Shown in pieces: positions 18,906-27,597 of a stretch of DNA of 64,000 bases (position 1 is the first letter of the stretch; each line of letters begins with the position of its first letter). The notes beneath the pieces were generated by a model. The model saw nothing but the letters and a program-made list of their open reading frames with translations, searched no databases and was not told where the DNA came from. The DNA is from Candidatus Nitrosopelagicus sp. GTDB taxonomy: Archaea > Thermoproteota > Nitrososphaeria > Nitrososphaerales > Nitrosopumilaceae. The DNA lies in assembly GCA_028344155.1 (NCBI GenBank), contig JAOMAI010000003.1:1-64000 (forward strand), in the 5' to 3' direction. Position numbers and translations under genes: made by a program.

Positions 18906-18966
18906 GTATTAGCACTTCATAGATAACTGCAATAAGTATTTCTTAGTCTTGATATTATAGTCCTTA

Positions 18967-20103
18967 ATGGCTACAAAAGTTGTAATTTACGGATTAAGTA
19001 CTGAAGGTTACTCTCTTGCATGCCAAATTGCTCTTAACGGTGATGAAGTTCAAATAATTGATGAATCTACTCCTTCAGCTATATCCATCAAACAAGATAT
19101 CGCAAAGTCCTATCCATCTGTACAGGCATTAAAAGATGATGAACCACTACTTGCAATGACATCAATTGATGCAGCAATTTCTAAAGCACAAGTACTAATC
19201 TTTGCACCGAGAATTAGAAAAATTGGGCAAGATACCAAAATTGAGATAAATTCAAAATTCAAAGATGCAGTCTCAAATATCAAAAAAGGTTGCAATGTTG
19301 TTTATGGATTAGGTACTGGTTTTGGTGGGAATTCTGAAAATATTTCATTACTTGAACATGTCACAGGATTAAAAGTGGGAAAAAATATCTCATATTTTTA
19401 TTATCCTTTATCAAAAGATTTCACAATAAAACCATACATTGGTTCATCAAATGGCGGAGAAAATGATATTATAAAAAAATTATTTGGGGATGATAAAAAA
19501 TTCAATTTTTTAACATTAAGCTCTTCAGAATATTTTCATGCTATAGATATTTTAAAACAATTTTCTAGTCAAACAAGTATACTTGAAGTTTGTAAATTTG
19601 CTAAAGATTCAGTAACTAAATCTGATTTAAATTCAGATAAATTAGGAGAACTCTTTCTTGATGATTTAATTGACGGTCTATTTGATCTAAGATCTTTAAG
19701 TAGTTCATTTGAGGGCGCAAGTAGTTTGATGTATCTCATTAATGGAAGCATGAAAGGATTGGATGGATACATTAAGCGATTAATTGATGAAACTAGATTA
19801 ATTTTAAAGAAAAATGAGTTAAAGGCAAGTAGAACAAAAATTTTACTCTTATGGACTTTAGATCAACATGAAATGAAAGGAGAAAAAATTGAAAAACTTC
19901 AAGAATTAGAAACCAAACTTAAAGATTACATTGGCGATGTTGAATCAATTAGTCAGCCTGTAGATATATTTCAAAATGATAAAACCACAATTGTAGTTGT
20001 TTGCTCAAAACATGACTTTGATTATATGATAAAAAATAATAAAGATGATGAATTAATCATACTCAAAGCTAATCCCTTGTGTCAATTAATAGCACAAAAA
20101 TAA
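18967..20103 (+). CDS. Rossmann-fold protein, nucleotide-sugar dehydrogenase-like
   Basis: A 378-residue protein with an N-terminal NAD-type Rossmann segment (VVIYGLSTEGYSLACQIAL, glycines GLSTEG at residues 9-14, then QIIDE). This resembles UDP-glucose/GDP-mannose dehydrogenases. The catalytic Cys motif of those enzymes is not present (I see no GxxxC in the usual place), and the long C-terminal helical part is unlike theirs. The biochemical role is therefore unknown. It lies 26 bases before grpE on the same strand, so it may be the first gene of the chaperone operon. Confidence 0.5.
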   Translation: MATKVVIYGLSTEGYSLACQIALNGDEVQIIDESTPSAISIKQDIAKSYPSVQALKDDEPLLAMTSIDAAISKAQVLIFAPRIRKIGQDTKIEINSKFKDAVSNIKKGCNVVYGLGTGFGGNSENISLLEHVTGLKVGKNISYFYYPLSKDFTIKPYIGSSNGGENDIIKKLFGDDKKFNFLTLSSSEYFHAIDILKQFSSQTSILEVCKFAKDSVTKSDLNSDKLGELFLDDLIDGLFDLRSLSSSFEGASSLMYLINGSMKGLDGYIKRLIDETRLILKKNELKASRTKILLLWTLDQHEMKGEKIEKLQELETKLKDYIGDVESISQPVDIFQNDKTTIVVVCSKHDFDYMIKNNKDDELIILKANPLCQLIAQK

Positions 20104-20128
20104 TATTGTCATAACTTAATGAAAAATT

Positions 20129-20668
20129 ATGTCTGAAGATAAAGAACAAATCCCTGAAGAAAAAATGACAATTGAAGAAATGAAAGAATCTCTAGATTAT
20201 TCCATTAAAGAGGTTAAAAAAGCAAATCAAACCATGACAAAATTAATTCAGGAAAGAGATGAATTAAAAGATAAATGGCAACGTGCATTAGCTGACTATC
20301 AAAATCTAGAAAGACGAACACAAGTTGAAGTATCTCAAAGAGTTTCTAGTAAAACCAACGATCTACTTCTAAATTTTATTAATATCTATGAAGATTTTGT
20401 TCGTGCTGAAAATTCTTTATCTAAAGAAAAAATTGATACATCTGGAATCATTGCTGTTATAAAAAATATGGAAAGTCTTCTATCAGAAAATAATATTAAA
20501 CCTATAGATGCAATTGGGGAAATTTTTGACCCACAAATTCATGAGGCTGTTTCTATGATTGTAGATGAGAATCTTGATGAAGGAACAATTACTCAAGAGG
20601 TATCTAAAGGCTATATTTCTGGCAAAGCTATTTTAAAACCATCTAAGGTTATTGTATCAAAGAAATAA
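20129..20668 (+). CDS. grpE: Nucleotide exchange factor GrpE
   Basis: A 179-residue GrpE, the co-chaperone that releases ADP from DnaK. The long N-terminal coiled coil (about residues 15-65, KEVKKANQTMTKLIQERDE) leads to the RALADYQNLERR dimer motif. The C-terminal beta domain has IGEIFDPQIHEAV and the terminal GKAILKPSKVIVSK. It is followed by dnaK 21 bases later and dnaJ, forming a bacterial-style operon. Archaeal copies of this trio are thought to descend from bacteria by transfer. Confidence 0.94.
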   Translation: MSEDKEQIPEEKMTIEEMKESLDYSIKEVKKANQTMTKLIQERDELKDKWQRALADYQNLERRTQVEVSQRVSSKTNDLLLNFINIYEDFVRAENSLSKEKIDTSGIIAVIKNMESLLSENNIKPIDAIGEIFDPQIHEAVSMIVDENLDEGTITQEVSKGYISGKAILKPSKVIVSKK

Positions 20669-20688
20669 AATTAAAGAATGTGTAAAAT

Positions 20689-22569
20689 ATGGCTGAAAAA
20701 ATTATTGGTATTGATCTAGGAACAAGTAACTCTGCTGCATCTGTTATGCAGGGTGGAAAACCTACGTTGATACCTGCAGCAGAAGGTACAACTGTAGCCG
20801 GTAAAGCATTTCCATCAGTCGTAGCATTTTCAAAAGATGGTGAACTTTTAGTTGGTGAACCTGCAAGAAGACAAGCAGTAACAAATCCTGATAATACTAT
20901 TCGTGAGGCAAAACGAAAGATGGGAGAGGATTTCTTGTATAAAATACAAGGAAAAGAGTACAAACCCCAACAAATCTCTGCATTTATTCTTCAGAAAATT
21001 AAACGTGATGCTGAAGCATTTACTGGTGATACAATAAACAAGGCTGTAATCACAGTTCCTGCATATTTCAATGATAATCAAAGACAAGCAACAAAAGATG
21101 CTGGAACAATTGCAGGACTAGAAGTTGTAAGAATTATCAATGAACCAACTGCCGCATCACTCGCATTTGGATTAGACAAAAGTAAAGAAGATATGAAAAT
21201 TTTGGTCTTTGATTTTGGTGGTGGTACACTTGATGTAACAATCATGGAAATGGGAGGAGGTGTATTTGAGGTAATGAGTACTTCTGGTGATACAAAACTA
21301 GGTGGAGCTGATATGGATCAAGCAATAATTAATTATGTAATTGATGAATTTAGGAAAAAAGAAGGAATAGATCTTTCTAACGATAATACAGCTGTGACTA
21401 GAATTAAAGAAGCTGGAGAAAAAGCAAAAATTGAATTATCTACTGTAATGGAAACTGATGTAAATCTTCCATTTATTGCTCAAGATTCATCCGGTGCAAA
21501 AAACCTTGAAGTTAAAATTACAAGAGCAAAGCTTGAAGACTTAGTTGGTCCAATTGTTCAAAGATGTAAGTCATCTATTGATAAAGCACTAGAAGATGCA
21601 AAACTTACCACGTCTGATATTACAAAAATTGTTTTGATAGGTGGTCCAACACGTATGCCAATTGTCAAAAAATTTGTAAGTGATTCTGTTGGAAAAGAAG
21701 GTGAATCAGGTGTTGATCCTATGGAAGCTGTGGCATTTGGTGCAGCAGTTCAAGCAGGAATCATTGCAGGTGATGTAACTAGTGATATTGTATTACTTGA
21801 TGTTACGCCATTAACTCTTGGAATTGAAACATTAGGTGGTGTAAGAGAACCAATTATAGAAAGAAATACAACAATCCCAACATCTAAAGATAAAACATTC
21901 ACAACTGCTGCAGATAGTCAAACTGCAGTTACCATTAATGTTGTACAAGGTGAACGACCAATGGTAGCGGATAATGTGTCATTAGGCACCTTTAATCTAA
22001 CTGATATTCCACCTGCACCAAGAGGTGTACCTCAAATCAACGTAAAATTTGATATTGATGCAAATGGTATCTTGAATGTAACTGCAAAAGATCTGGGTAC
22101 GGGAAAAGATGCTAAAATTACAATTCAATCTACAACAAAAATGTCAGATGATGAAATCAAAAAGATGCAAGAAGATGCTGAAGGTCATGCTGAAGAAGAT
22201 AAAAAGAAGAAAGAAGCAGTTGATATTAAAAATGAGGCTGAAAGTTTCATTTACACTACTGAAAAATTAGTAAATCAAGATCTTAAAGATAAAATCCCTC
22301 AAGAAAAAGGCATTCAAATCACAGATGCAGTTAAGGAGCTAAAAGATTCATTATCACAAGACTCGGAACAAATTAAACAAAAACTTGAAGCAGTCAAAAC
22401 AATTGTTAACGAAGTAACAACTGAATTGTACAAAAATGTATCCCCGCCACCTGGAGAACAACAATCTGGAGAACAACAATCTGGAGAACAACAATCTGGA
22501 GAACAACAATCTGGAGAACAACAATCTGATGCTAATTCCGAACAAAAATCAGAAAAATCATCGAGTTAG
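20689..22569 (+). CDS. dnaK: Hsp70 chaperone DnaK
   Basis: A 626-residue Hsp70. The ATPase domain has [14 protein letters not shown] at residues 6-19, [11 protein letters not shown] and [10 protein letters not shown]. The substrate domain begins at about residue 385 with [15 protein letters not shown] and includes the [13 protein letters not shown] loop. The C-terminal lid ends in a disordered tail with five exact GEQQS pentapeptides, then a Ser/Lys-rich end, where bacterial DnaK usually has EEVKDK-like residues. It refolds proteins with GrpE and DnaJ, its operon partners. Codon use is even with neighbours apart from the repeat tail. Confidence 0.96.
   Translation: MAEKIIGIDLGTSNSAASVMQGGKPTLIPAAEGTTVAGKAFPSVVAFSKDGELLVGEPARRQAVTNPDNTIREAKRKMGEDFLYKIQGKEYKPQQISAFILQKIKRDAEAFTGDTINKAVITVPAYFNDNQRQATKDAGTIAGLEVVRIINEPTAASLAFGLDKSKEDMKILVFDFGGGTLDVTIMEMGGGVFEVMSTSGDTKLGGADMDQAIINYVIDEFRKKEGIDLSNDNTAVTRIKEAGEKAKIELSTVMETDVNLPFIAQDSSGAKNLEVKITRAKLEDLVGPIVQRCKSSIDKALEDAKLTTSDITKIVLIGGPTRMPIVKKFVSDSVGKEGESGVDPMEAVAFGAAVQAGIIAGDVTSDIVLLDVTPLTLGIETLGGVREPIIERNTTIPTSKDKTFTTAADSQTAVTINVVQGERPMVADNVSLGTFNLTDIPPAPRGVPQINVKFDIDANGILNVTAKDLGTGKDAKITIQSTTKMSDDEIKKMQEDAEGHAEEDKKKKEAVDIKNEAESFIYTTEKLVNQDLKDKIPQEKGIQITDAVKELKDSLSQDSEQIKQKLEAVKTIVNEVTTELYKNVSPPPGEQQSGEQQSGEQQSGEQQSGEQQSDANSEQKSEKSSS
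22453..22527 (+). repeat. Five-copy 15-base tandem repeat inside dnaK
   Basis: Five exact copies of a 15-base unit (GGAGAACAACAATCT) encode GEQQS five times in the C-terminal tail of DnaK. The unit is a multiple of three, so copy-number changes stay in frame and alter only the disordered tail. Such identical copies point to recent slippage or recombination. It is a coding minisatellite, not a CRISPR array, since there are no spacers. Confidence 0.9.
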
Positions 22570-22599
22570 TTAATTAATAATTGATTAAGCAGATTATCC

Positions 22600-23694
22600 A
22601 TGAGTGCTAAGCGTGATTATTATGAAGTGTTAGGAGTCACAAAATCTTCTAATCCTGATGAAATCAAATCTCAATATAGAAAATTAGCCTTAAAATTTCA
22701 TCCTGACAGAAATAAATCTCCTGATGCACAAGAACATTTTAAAGAAATTTCTGAAGCATATGCTGTTCTTTCAGATTCATCAAAACGTGATCTATATGAT
22801 CAACATGGACACGAAGGTGTAGATGGAAGATACTCTACTGAAGACATCTTTAGAGGTGCAGGCGGTAACTTCAATGATATTTTTAATGATCTATTTAGTG
22901 GTCAAGGAAGGCGTGGAGGCGGCGGATTCGGATCTGTTTTTGAAAATCTATTTGGTGGAGGAGGTGGATTTGGTCGTTCACGCGGAAATGATCTTTTACA
23001 TGAATGTTACATTACTCTGGAAGATGTACTACATGGAAAACAAATTGAACTTGATCTACAAAAATATGTAGATTGTCCTGATTGTAATGGTACAGGATGT
23101 AAACCTGGAACATCAAAAGCAACTTGCAAAGATTGTAATGGTCGTGGACAAGTTCGAGTCAGAAAAAATATGGGTGGATTCCTACTCGAAACTGCTCAAG
23201 CATGTGGAACATGTCGAGGACGAGGAGAAATTATTAATGATCCATGTAAAAAATGTCAACGTGGAAAAATTAAAGGAACAAAACATCTTTCATTTAATCT
23301 TCCATCAGGAATTGACAATGGTGATTATGTTATTCAAGGTGAAGGTGAATCAATTCCAGATGGTGATAATGGTGATCTAATTGTACGTGTGCGTGTTGAA
23401 CCACATTCTCACTTTAGACGTGACGGTATAGATCTTTACTGTGATGCAAGACTTTCTATGATAGACGCTAGTTTAGGTACTGAAATTAATGTCAAAACAC
23501 TTGAAAAAACAGAAACATTGAAAATTGAATCTGGAACTCAACCAAATTCAATCTTAAAAATAAAATCTCAGGGATTACCTAGTCAAAATTCTAACCGACG
23601 TGGTGATCTTTTTGTACATATTGTAGTAGAAATTCCAAAAAAATTAACAAAACAACAAAAATCTCTATTAGATGATTTCAGAAAATCTGATTAA
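22600..23694 (+). CDS. dnaJ: Chaperone DnaJ (type I)
   Basis: A 364-residue full-length DnaJ. The J-domain (residues 5-70) has KFHPDRN with the HPD motif. It is followed by a Gly/Phe-rich linker (about 75-130), four zinc-finger repeats (CPDCNGTG, CKDCNGRG, CGTCRGRG, CKKCQRGK; about 140-215), and the C-terminal substrate domains. It delivers clients to DnaK. It is the last gene of the operon. Its stop overlaps a convergent small ORF by four bases. Confidence 0.95.
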   Translation: MSAKRDYYEVLGVTKSSNPDEIKSQYRKLALKFHPDRNKSPDAQEHFKEISEAYAVLSDSSKRDLYDQHGHEGVDGRYSTEDIFRGAGGNFNDIFNDLFSGQGRRGGGGFGSVFENLFGGGGGFGRSRGNDLLHECYITLEDVLHGKQIELDLQKYVDCPDCNGTGCKPGTSKATCKDCNGRGQVRVRKNMGGFLLETAQACGTCRGRGEIINDPCKKCQRGKIKGTKHLSFNLPSGIDNGDYVIQGEGESIPDGDNGDLIVRVRVEPHSHFRRDGIDLYCDARLSMIDASLGTEINVKTLEKTETLKIESGTQPNSILKIKSQGLPSQNSNRRGDLFVHIVVEIPKKLTKQQKSLLDDFRKSD

Positions 23695-23855
23695 TCTTTC
23701 TTTGATAATCTGATTGTTAGATTATGGCCTTGTTTAATTTGTTGCTCATACAGTTTTTTAATAATTTCTCCAATTTTTTGTTCAGTAAAATATTCCTGAT
23801 TATATCTTCCTAGAATTTCTTTATCATCATCCAAAATGATTTCCCAAAATGACAT
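23691..23855 (-). CDS. Small acidic hypothetical protein, 54 aa
   Basis: A 54-codon minus-strand ORF, convergent with dnaJ and overlapping its stop by four bases. The product begins MSFWEIILDDDKEILGRY and has a helical middle (EQKIGEIIKKLYEQQIKQG) and a C-terminal IRLSKKD. I see no signal, membrane span or metal site. The length and sequence look like a structured helical domain rather than noise. No family is recognised. Confidence 0.5.
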   Translation of the reverse strand: MSFWEIILDDDKEILGRYNQEYFTEQKIGEIIKKLYEQQIKQGHNLTIRLSKKD

Positions 23856-23929
23856 AAACCTACAGAATTTCTCTTACATTTCAATATTTTGTGAATAAGG
23901 AACTTATTCCTGAAAATACAAAATTTTCA

Positions 23930-24013
23930 TTGGAAAGCTCCAGCCTGATCACTGGTGCAAGGTTCTGATCGTTATCTCTTAGGAGTTTGTGGGTTCAAAT
24001 CCCATTTTCTGCA
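23930..24013 (+). pseudogene. tRNA-like relic with intact T-arm
   Basis: The 3' part is a perfect tRNA T-arm: stem GTGGG/CCCAT around loop TTCAAAT (23989-24005), then TTTCTGC-A as a 3' acceptor strand. Upstream at 23930 the sequence TTGGAAA pairs with it at six of seven positions (two wobbles, one mismatch). CAGCCTGATCA matches the D-loop consensus except that G19 is A. Total length would be 84 bases, like a class II (Leu/Ser) tRNA. I cannot fold a convincing anticodon arm or D-stem. It could be a decayed tRNA, an old integration site, or an unusual tRNA with a non-standard intron. Confidence 0.4.
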
Positions 24014-24071
24014 TAAATTATTTCATTATCATTATGAACAACTTTAAAACACTGTAGTTTGCCTATTTTCC

Positions 24072-24332
24072 ATGGCAAAAGTAACCCGTGTTGGTGGTAG
24101 AGGCACAACTCGTAGAAAGACTGACACTAGTAAGAAATCAACCTTTTCTGGAGATTCTTACAAAGAATATCAGGAGACCAAAAAGAAAGCTGCAGGAAAT
24201 CGTAGCGTTTCAACTGGTCGCGGTACGGGAAAAAGAAAATTATCATCAACTCCAACGACAAAAAAAGTATCTACCAAAGGCAGAACACGTACAACTGGTA
24301 GAGGTACTGGTAGTAGAAAGACAAAAAGTTAA
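24072..24332 (+). CDS. Very basic repeat protein, 86 aa
   Basis: An 86-residue protein rich in Lys, Arg, Thr, Ser and Gly. Three related motifs occur: GRGTTRRKT at 9-17, GRGTGKRKL at 49-57 and GRGTGSRKT at 76-84, separated by Ser/Thr/Lys linkers. The RG/GR repeats resemble AT-hook or histone-tail-like nucleic acid-binding segments, though no exact AT-hook core (RGRP) is present. It is expected to be disordered and to bind DNA or RNA; that is inferred from composition only. It stands alone, convergent with gatE. Confidence 0.6.
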   Translation: MAKVTRVGGRGTTRRKTDTSKKSTFSGDSYKEYQETKKKAAGNRSVSTGRGTGKRKLSSTPTTKKVSTKGRTRTTGRGTGSRKTKS

Positions 24333-24374
24333 TCCCCTTAACTTATTCTCTTTTATTCATCTACTGATATTTTA

Positions 24375-26273
24375 TTAATTTAGGAAATTCTGAATTTTTT
24401 CCTTTAATTTCTGATTAATAATCTTGCCAGATGCTTTTCCTCTAACCTCTTTCATCACTATTCCCATTATACCACTTAATGCACGCATTTGTTCTTGTTT
24501 TATTTTATCGGTATTATCTTGAATTATTTTATCTAAGATACCATCTAATTCATTTTCAGTCAATTGAGTTATAGATGCATTTTCTAATGCTTGTAACACA
24601 TCACTTACTTTCTTAGACATTATTTGTTCAAAAATTATTTGAATTGATTCTTTGTTTATTTTTTCTTGTCCTAATAATTCAAATGTCATCATTATCTGTT
24701 CATCATTCAATAAACTAGAATCTAATCCACTTCTCTCTAAATTAGTTATAGTTGAACACAGAACGGATACGACAAAATTTGGTGAATTTTGCTTTTTAGA
24801 ACATATTTTTTCAAAAATCTCAAAATATTCTGAATCAAAAATTTGTTCTGCAAGCTGATAGTTGATTTGATATTTTTCCTCTAATTCTTTGATTGATTCT
24901 TCCCATGATTTTGGTATATTGGATCTTACTTGTACAAGTTCTTCATTTGTTACTTTTACTGTAGGTATGTCAGTTTCTGGATACATTCTAGATGCACCTG
25001 GTCTAGGTCTTAGGAATACGGTGTCTCCATTTTGGGTGGCGGCTCGAGTTTCAGCAGGTGGTCCATTCTTTGCAAGCTCAATTCTATTAATTATAGAATC
25101 AATTGCAAATCTAACTGACATTTTTTCTCCAGCAATAATTAAAAATGCATCATCATTTTGAATATCTAATTTTTCAGTAACCCGTTTGATATCTATGTCT
25201 TCAATTCCATAATTTGGTAATTCATCTGAATGAAAAACCCCACCAATACCAAAAAATCTCACTAATTGTCCAATTTCTTTTCCTAATCGCACGTCTGAAT
25301 ATGGCTCGAAACCAAATATTCCTTTTAATTTTTTAATTTTTATTCCAAAAATTTTCTCTTGTTTTTCTATTGATTTTTTTATAATCTTTGAATTACACTC
25401 TTGCATTACCTCTGTAACATCAAAGACATCTTCTTTTCTATCAATTTCTGTAAATTTGGTCTGATTAATTTTCTCTGAAATTATTTTTAATCCATGTTGC
25501 CTTTTTGCTTCAAATTCAATAATTTTTTCTAACTGATCTAATTGCTGAACCCCTTTTACTTCAATAACGCCTCCTCCTTCGACAGAGATATTCACATCTT
25601 GTCTAATTGTTCCAATCCCGCGCATCACTTTTTTTGTAACTCGTAATAATCTACCTAACGTTAATGCAATATCTTTTACAAATTTTGGATTTCCTTCAAC
25701 AGGATCTAATGCAATTTCAACTAAAGGAACTCCAAGTCTATCTAAACTAAAAAATCTGTGATTTCCTTCATCTTTGATTAATTTTCCCGCATCTTCTTCA
25801 AGACAGATTGATTGAACTCCTACTTTTTTACCATCTACCTCGATATATCCTCCTTGCGCAACAAGCATTGTTCTTTGAAATCCAGTTGTGTTTGAACCAT
25901 CAATTACTGTTTTTCTCATTACGTGAATTTCTGAAAAAATTTTTGATCCTAATGCGGAACTTATCAAGAGTGCAATATTCTTTGCATCAGTATCTAGTGC
26001 ATGTGGTGGTTCTTCATCTTCTTCTACTAAACAACTACTTTTTGGGTTTGCATAGTAAACTATTGTTTTTGATTTAGTACTCTCAAAAAGTGCAGCAGGA
26101 TCTATTTTTCCTAATTCACTTTTTGCTGCTCTTAGTTTTCTTGAAAATTTTATTGAAAACTCTTCCTCTTCTATCGGAGTACAGTCACAAAATAGTTTCT
26201 TTTTCGTATCTAATTGTTGATGAATCTCCAAGCCAACTTTTAATCCAATATTTTTAATATCTAATTCTGACAT
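24375..26273 (-). CDS. gatE: Glutamyl-tRNA(Gln) amidotransferase subunit E
   Basis: A 632-residue GatE, the archaeal-specific kinase and tRNA-binding subunit that amidates Glu-tRNA(Gln). It has GLEIHQQLDTKKKLFC at the start, the GRLLRVTKKVMRGIGTIRQDVNIS segment, the EVKGVQQLDQLEKIIE stretch, and a C-terminal YqeY/GatB-like helical tail. An AspRS-like inserted domain lies in the middle. It follows gatD with a 6-base gap, so they form one transcript. Length is typical of archaeal GatE. Confidence 0.95.
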   Translation of the reverse strand: MSELDIKNIGLKVGLEIHQQLDTKKKLFCDCTPIEEEEFSIKFSRKLRAAKSELGKIDPAALFESTKSKTIVYYANPKSSCLVEEDEEPPHALDTDAKNIALLISSALGSKIFSEIHVMRKTVIDGSNTTGFQRTMLVAQGGYIEVDGKKVGVQSICLEEDAGKLIKDEGNHRFFSLDRLGVPLVEIALDPVEGNPKFVKDIALTLGRLLRVTKKVMRGIGTIRQDVNISVEGGGVIEVKGVQQLDQLEKIIEFEAKRQHGLKIISEKINQTKFTEIDRKEDVFDVTEVMQECNSKIIKKSIEKQEKIFGIKIKKLKGIFGFEPYSDVRLGKEIGQLVRFFGIGGVFHSDELPNYGIEDIDIKRVTEKLDIQNDDAFLIIAGEKMSVRFAIDSIINRIELAKNGPPAETRAATQNGDTVFLRPRPGASRMYPETDIPTVKVTNEELVQVRSNIPKSWEESIKELEEKYQINYQLAEQIFDSEYFEIFEKICSKKQNSPNFVVSVLCSTITNLERSGLDSSLLNDEQIMMTFELLGQEKINKESIQIIFEQIMSKKVSDVLQALENASITQLTENELDGILDKIIQDNTDKIKQEQMRALSGIMGIVMKEVRGKASGKIINQKLKEKIQNFLN

Positions 26274-26279
26274 ATACGC

Positions 26280-27563
26280 TCAAAACTCTGATGAATAATT
26301 CTCCAACATCATATTTTTTATCTCGTCATCTGAATTAGAATTTCCTAAAACCCACATTGCTTTGACTAAAGCCACTTCTGGAATCATATTTTCTAATGGA
26401 ATAATTCCCATATCGAGTAAATCTCTTCCACTTTCATACACTGTCATGCTTACACGTCCATCAATACATTGTGATGTCATTCCAAGAAATATTCCATTTT
26501 CTTTTGCTTTTTTAATTGAGTCATACATTGTTCTTCCTACATGTCCTAATCCTGTACCTTCAAAAATTATTCCTCTGTATTCTAATTTTATCAATGATTC
26601 GATTATTTCTGGATTAAATCCTGGGTGATATTTGATAAGTGCAACTTTTGTATCTAAATTGATTCGTGGATTATACTTATTTTCACTAAAGAATGAATTT
26701 TTCATATTTTCTAAAATTTTATCTTCATACACTACAAATGCTGGTTCAGAACCGACTGTTTGAAATGCACTTCTTTTACTTGTATGATTTTTTCTAACAC
26801 GTGTTCCTAAATGACATGCTACTGCATCATCACTTTCATTTTGATGCATTACGACAAAAATGCCCTTAGATTTTGTATTAACTAAAAATTTTGTTGCTGA
26901 AATTAAATTTAATGCTGCATCTGATGATGGTCTGTCTGATGATCTCTGTGAACCTACTAACGTAATTGGTTTTTTAAAACCAGATAGTGCAAATGATAAA
27001 AATGCAGAACTATAATGCATTGTATCAGTACCGTGTGCGATAATTACTCCTACATAATCTGAATCTACAATACTATCTAATTTTTGTGCAATCTCTAACC
27101 AATGTTCTGGTTGTAAATTTTCTGAATATTCTGAAAATAATACTTCTGCATCAACATTTGCGATTTTTGCAATTTCGGGAACAGCTTCGTATAATTCTTC
27201 TGCAGATAATGCAGGAGTAACTGCACCTGTTCTATAATCTACTTTACTTGCAATAGTTCCCCCTGTTGATAGAAGTAAGATTTTTGGCAATTCTTCATTT
27301 TTTTCAATGGTTTGTGAGTTTTCATTATTTAATTGTCTTTCACCAGTTTTTTCTAATTTCTCAATTTTTTCAAACTCGATTCCAATATTATACCCGCTTT
27401 TTAATTTTAGTACAATATGAGATTCATCACCACTTTCGTACCTAGGCATTAAAATTCCAGAATATGTCAATTCAGATGTAATTTTCACTAAATCTCCTAC
27501 ATCGACTTTATTCGCGATTAAGAAATCACGGATTTTACCTTTGTATCCTTTTAGTTCTGACAT
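26280..27563 (-). CDS. gatD: Glutamyl-tRNA(Gln) amidotransferase subunit D
   Basis: A 427-residue GatD, the asparaginase-like subunit that makes ammonia from Gln or Asn for GatE. An N-terminal SH3-like domain (about residues 15-70) precedes the L-asparaginase fold. Its two catalytic motifs are ILLLSTGGTIASKVDYRTGAV (about residue 95) and VIIAHGTDTMHYSSAFL (about 180). The C-terminal LKYHPGF and GTGLGHVGRTM segments are also family marks. It is first in the gatD-gatE operon. Confidence 0.95.
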   Translation of the reverse strand: MSELKGYKGKIRDFLIANKVDVGDLVKITSELTYSGILMPRYESGDESHIVLKLKSGYNIGIEFEKIEKLEKTGERQLNNENSQTIEKNEELPKILLLSTGGTIASKVDYRTGAVTPALSAEELYEAVPEIAKIANVDAEVLFSEYSENLQPEHWLEIAQKLDSIVDSDYVGVIIAHGTDTMHYSSAFLSFALSGFKKPITLVGSQRSSDRPSSDAALNLISATKFLVNTKSKGIFVVMHQNESDDAVACHLGTRVRKNHTSKRSAFQTVGSEPAFVVYEDKILENMKNSFFSENKYNPRINLDTKVALIKYHPGFNPEIIESLIKLEYRGIIFEGTGLGHVGRTMYDSIKKAKENGIFLGMTSQCIDGRVSMTVYESGRDLLDMGIIPLENMIPEVALVKAMWVLGNSNSDDEIKNMMLENYSSEF

Positions 27564-27597
27564 TTATGAAAATTAGATGGTATGTATTTTATTAAAA

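Noticed and set aside
22453-22527. Possible CRISPR or regulatory repeat
   Set aside because: The 15-base units are adjacent with no spacers and lie inside the dnaK frame, so they are a coding tandem repeat.
23894-23908. Inverted repeat AATAAG-GAA-CTTATT upstream of the tRNA-like relic
   Set aside because: Short and easily formed by chance in AT-rich DNA; no linked gene or terminator run of T.
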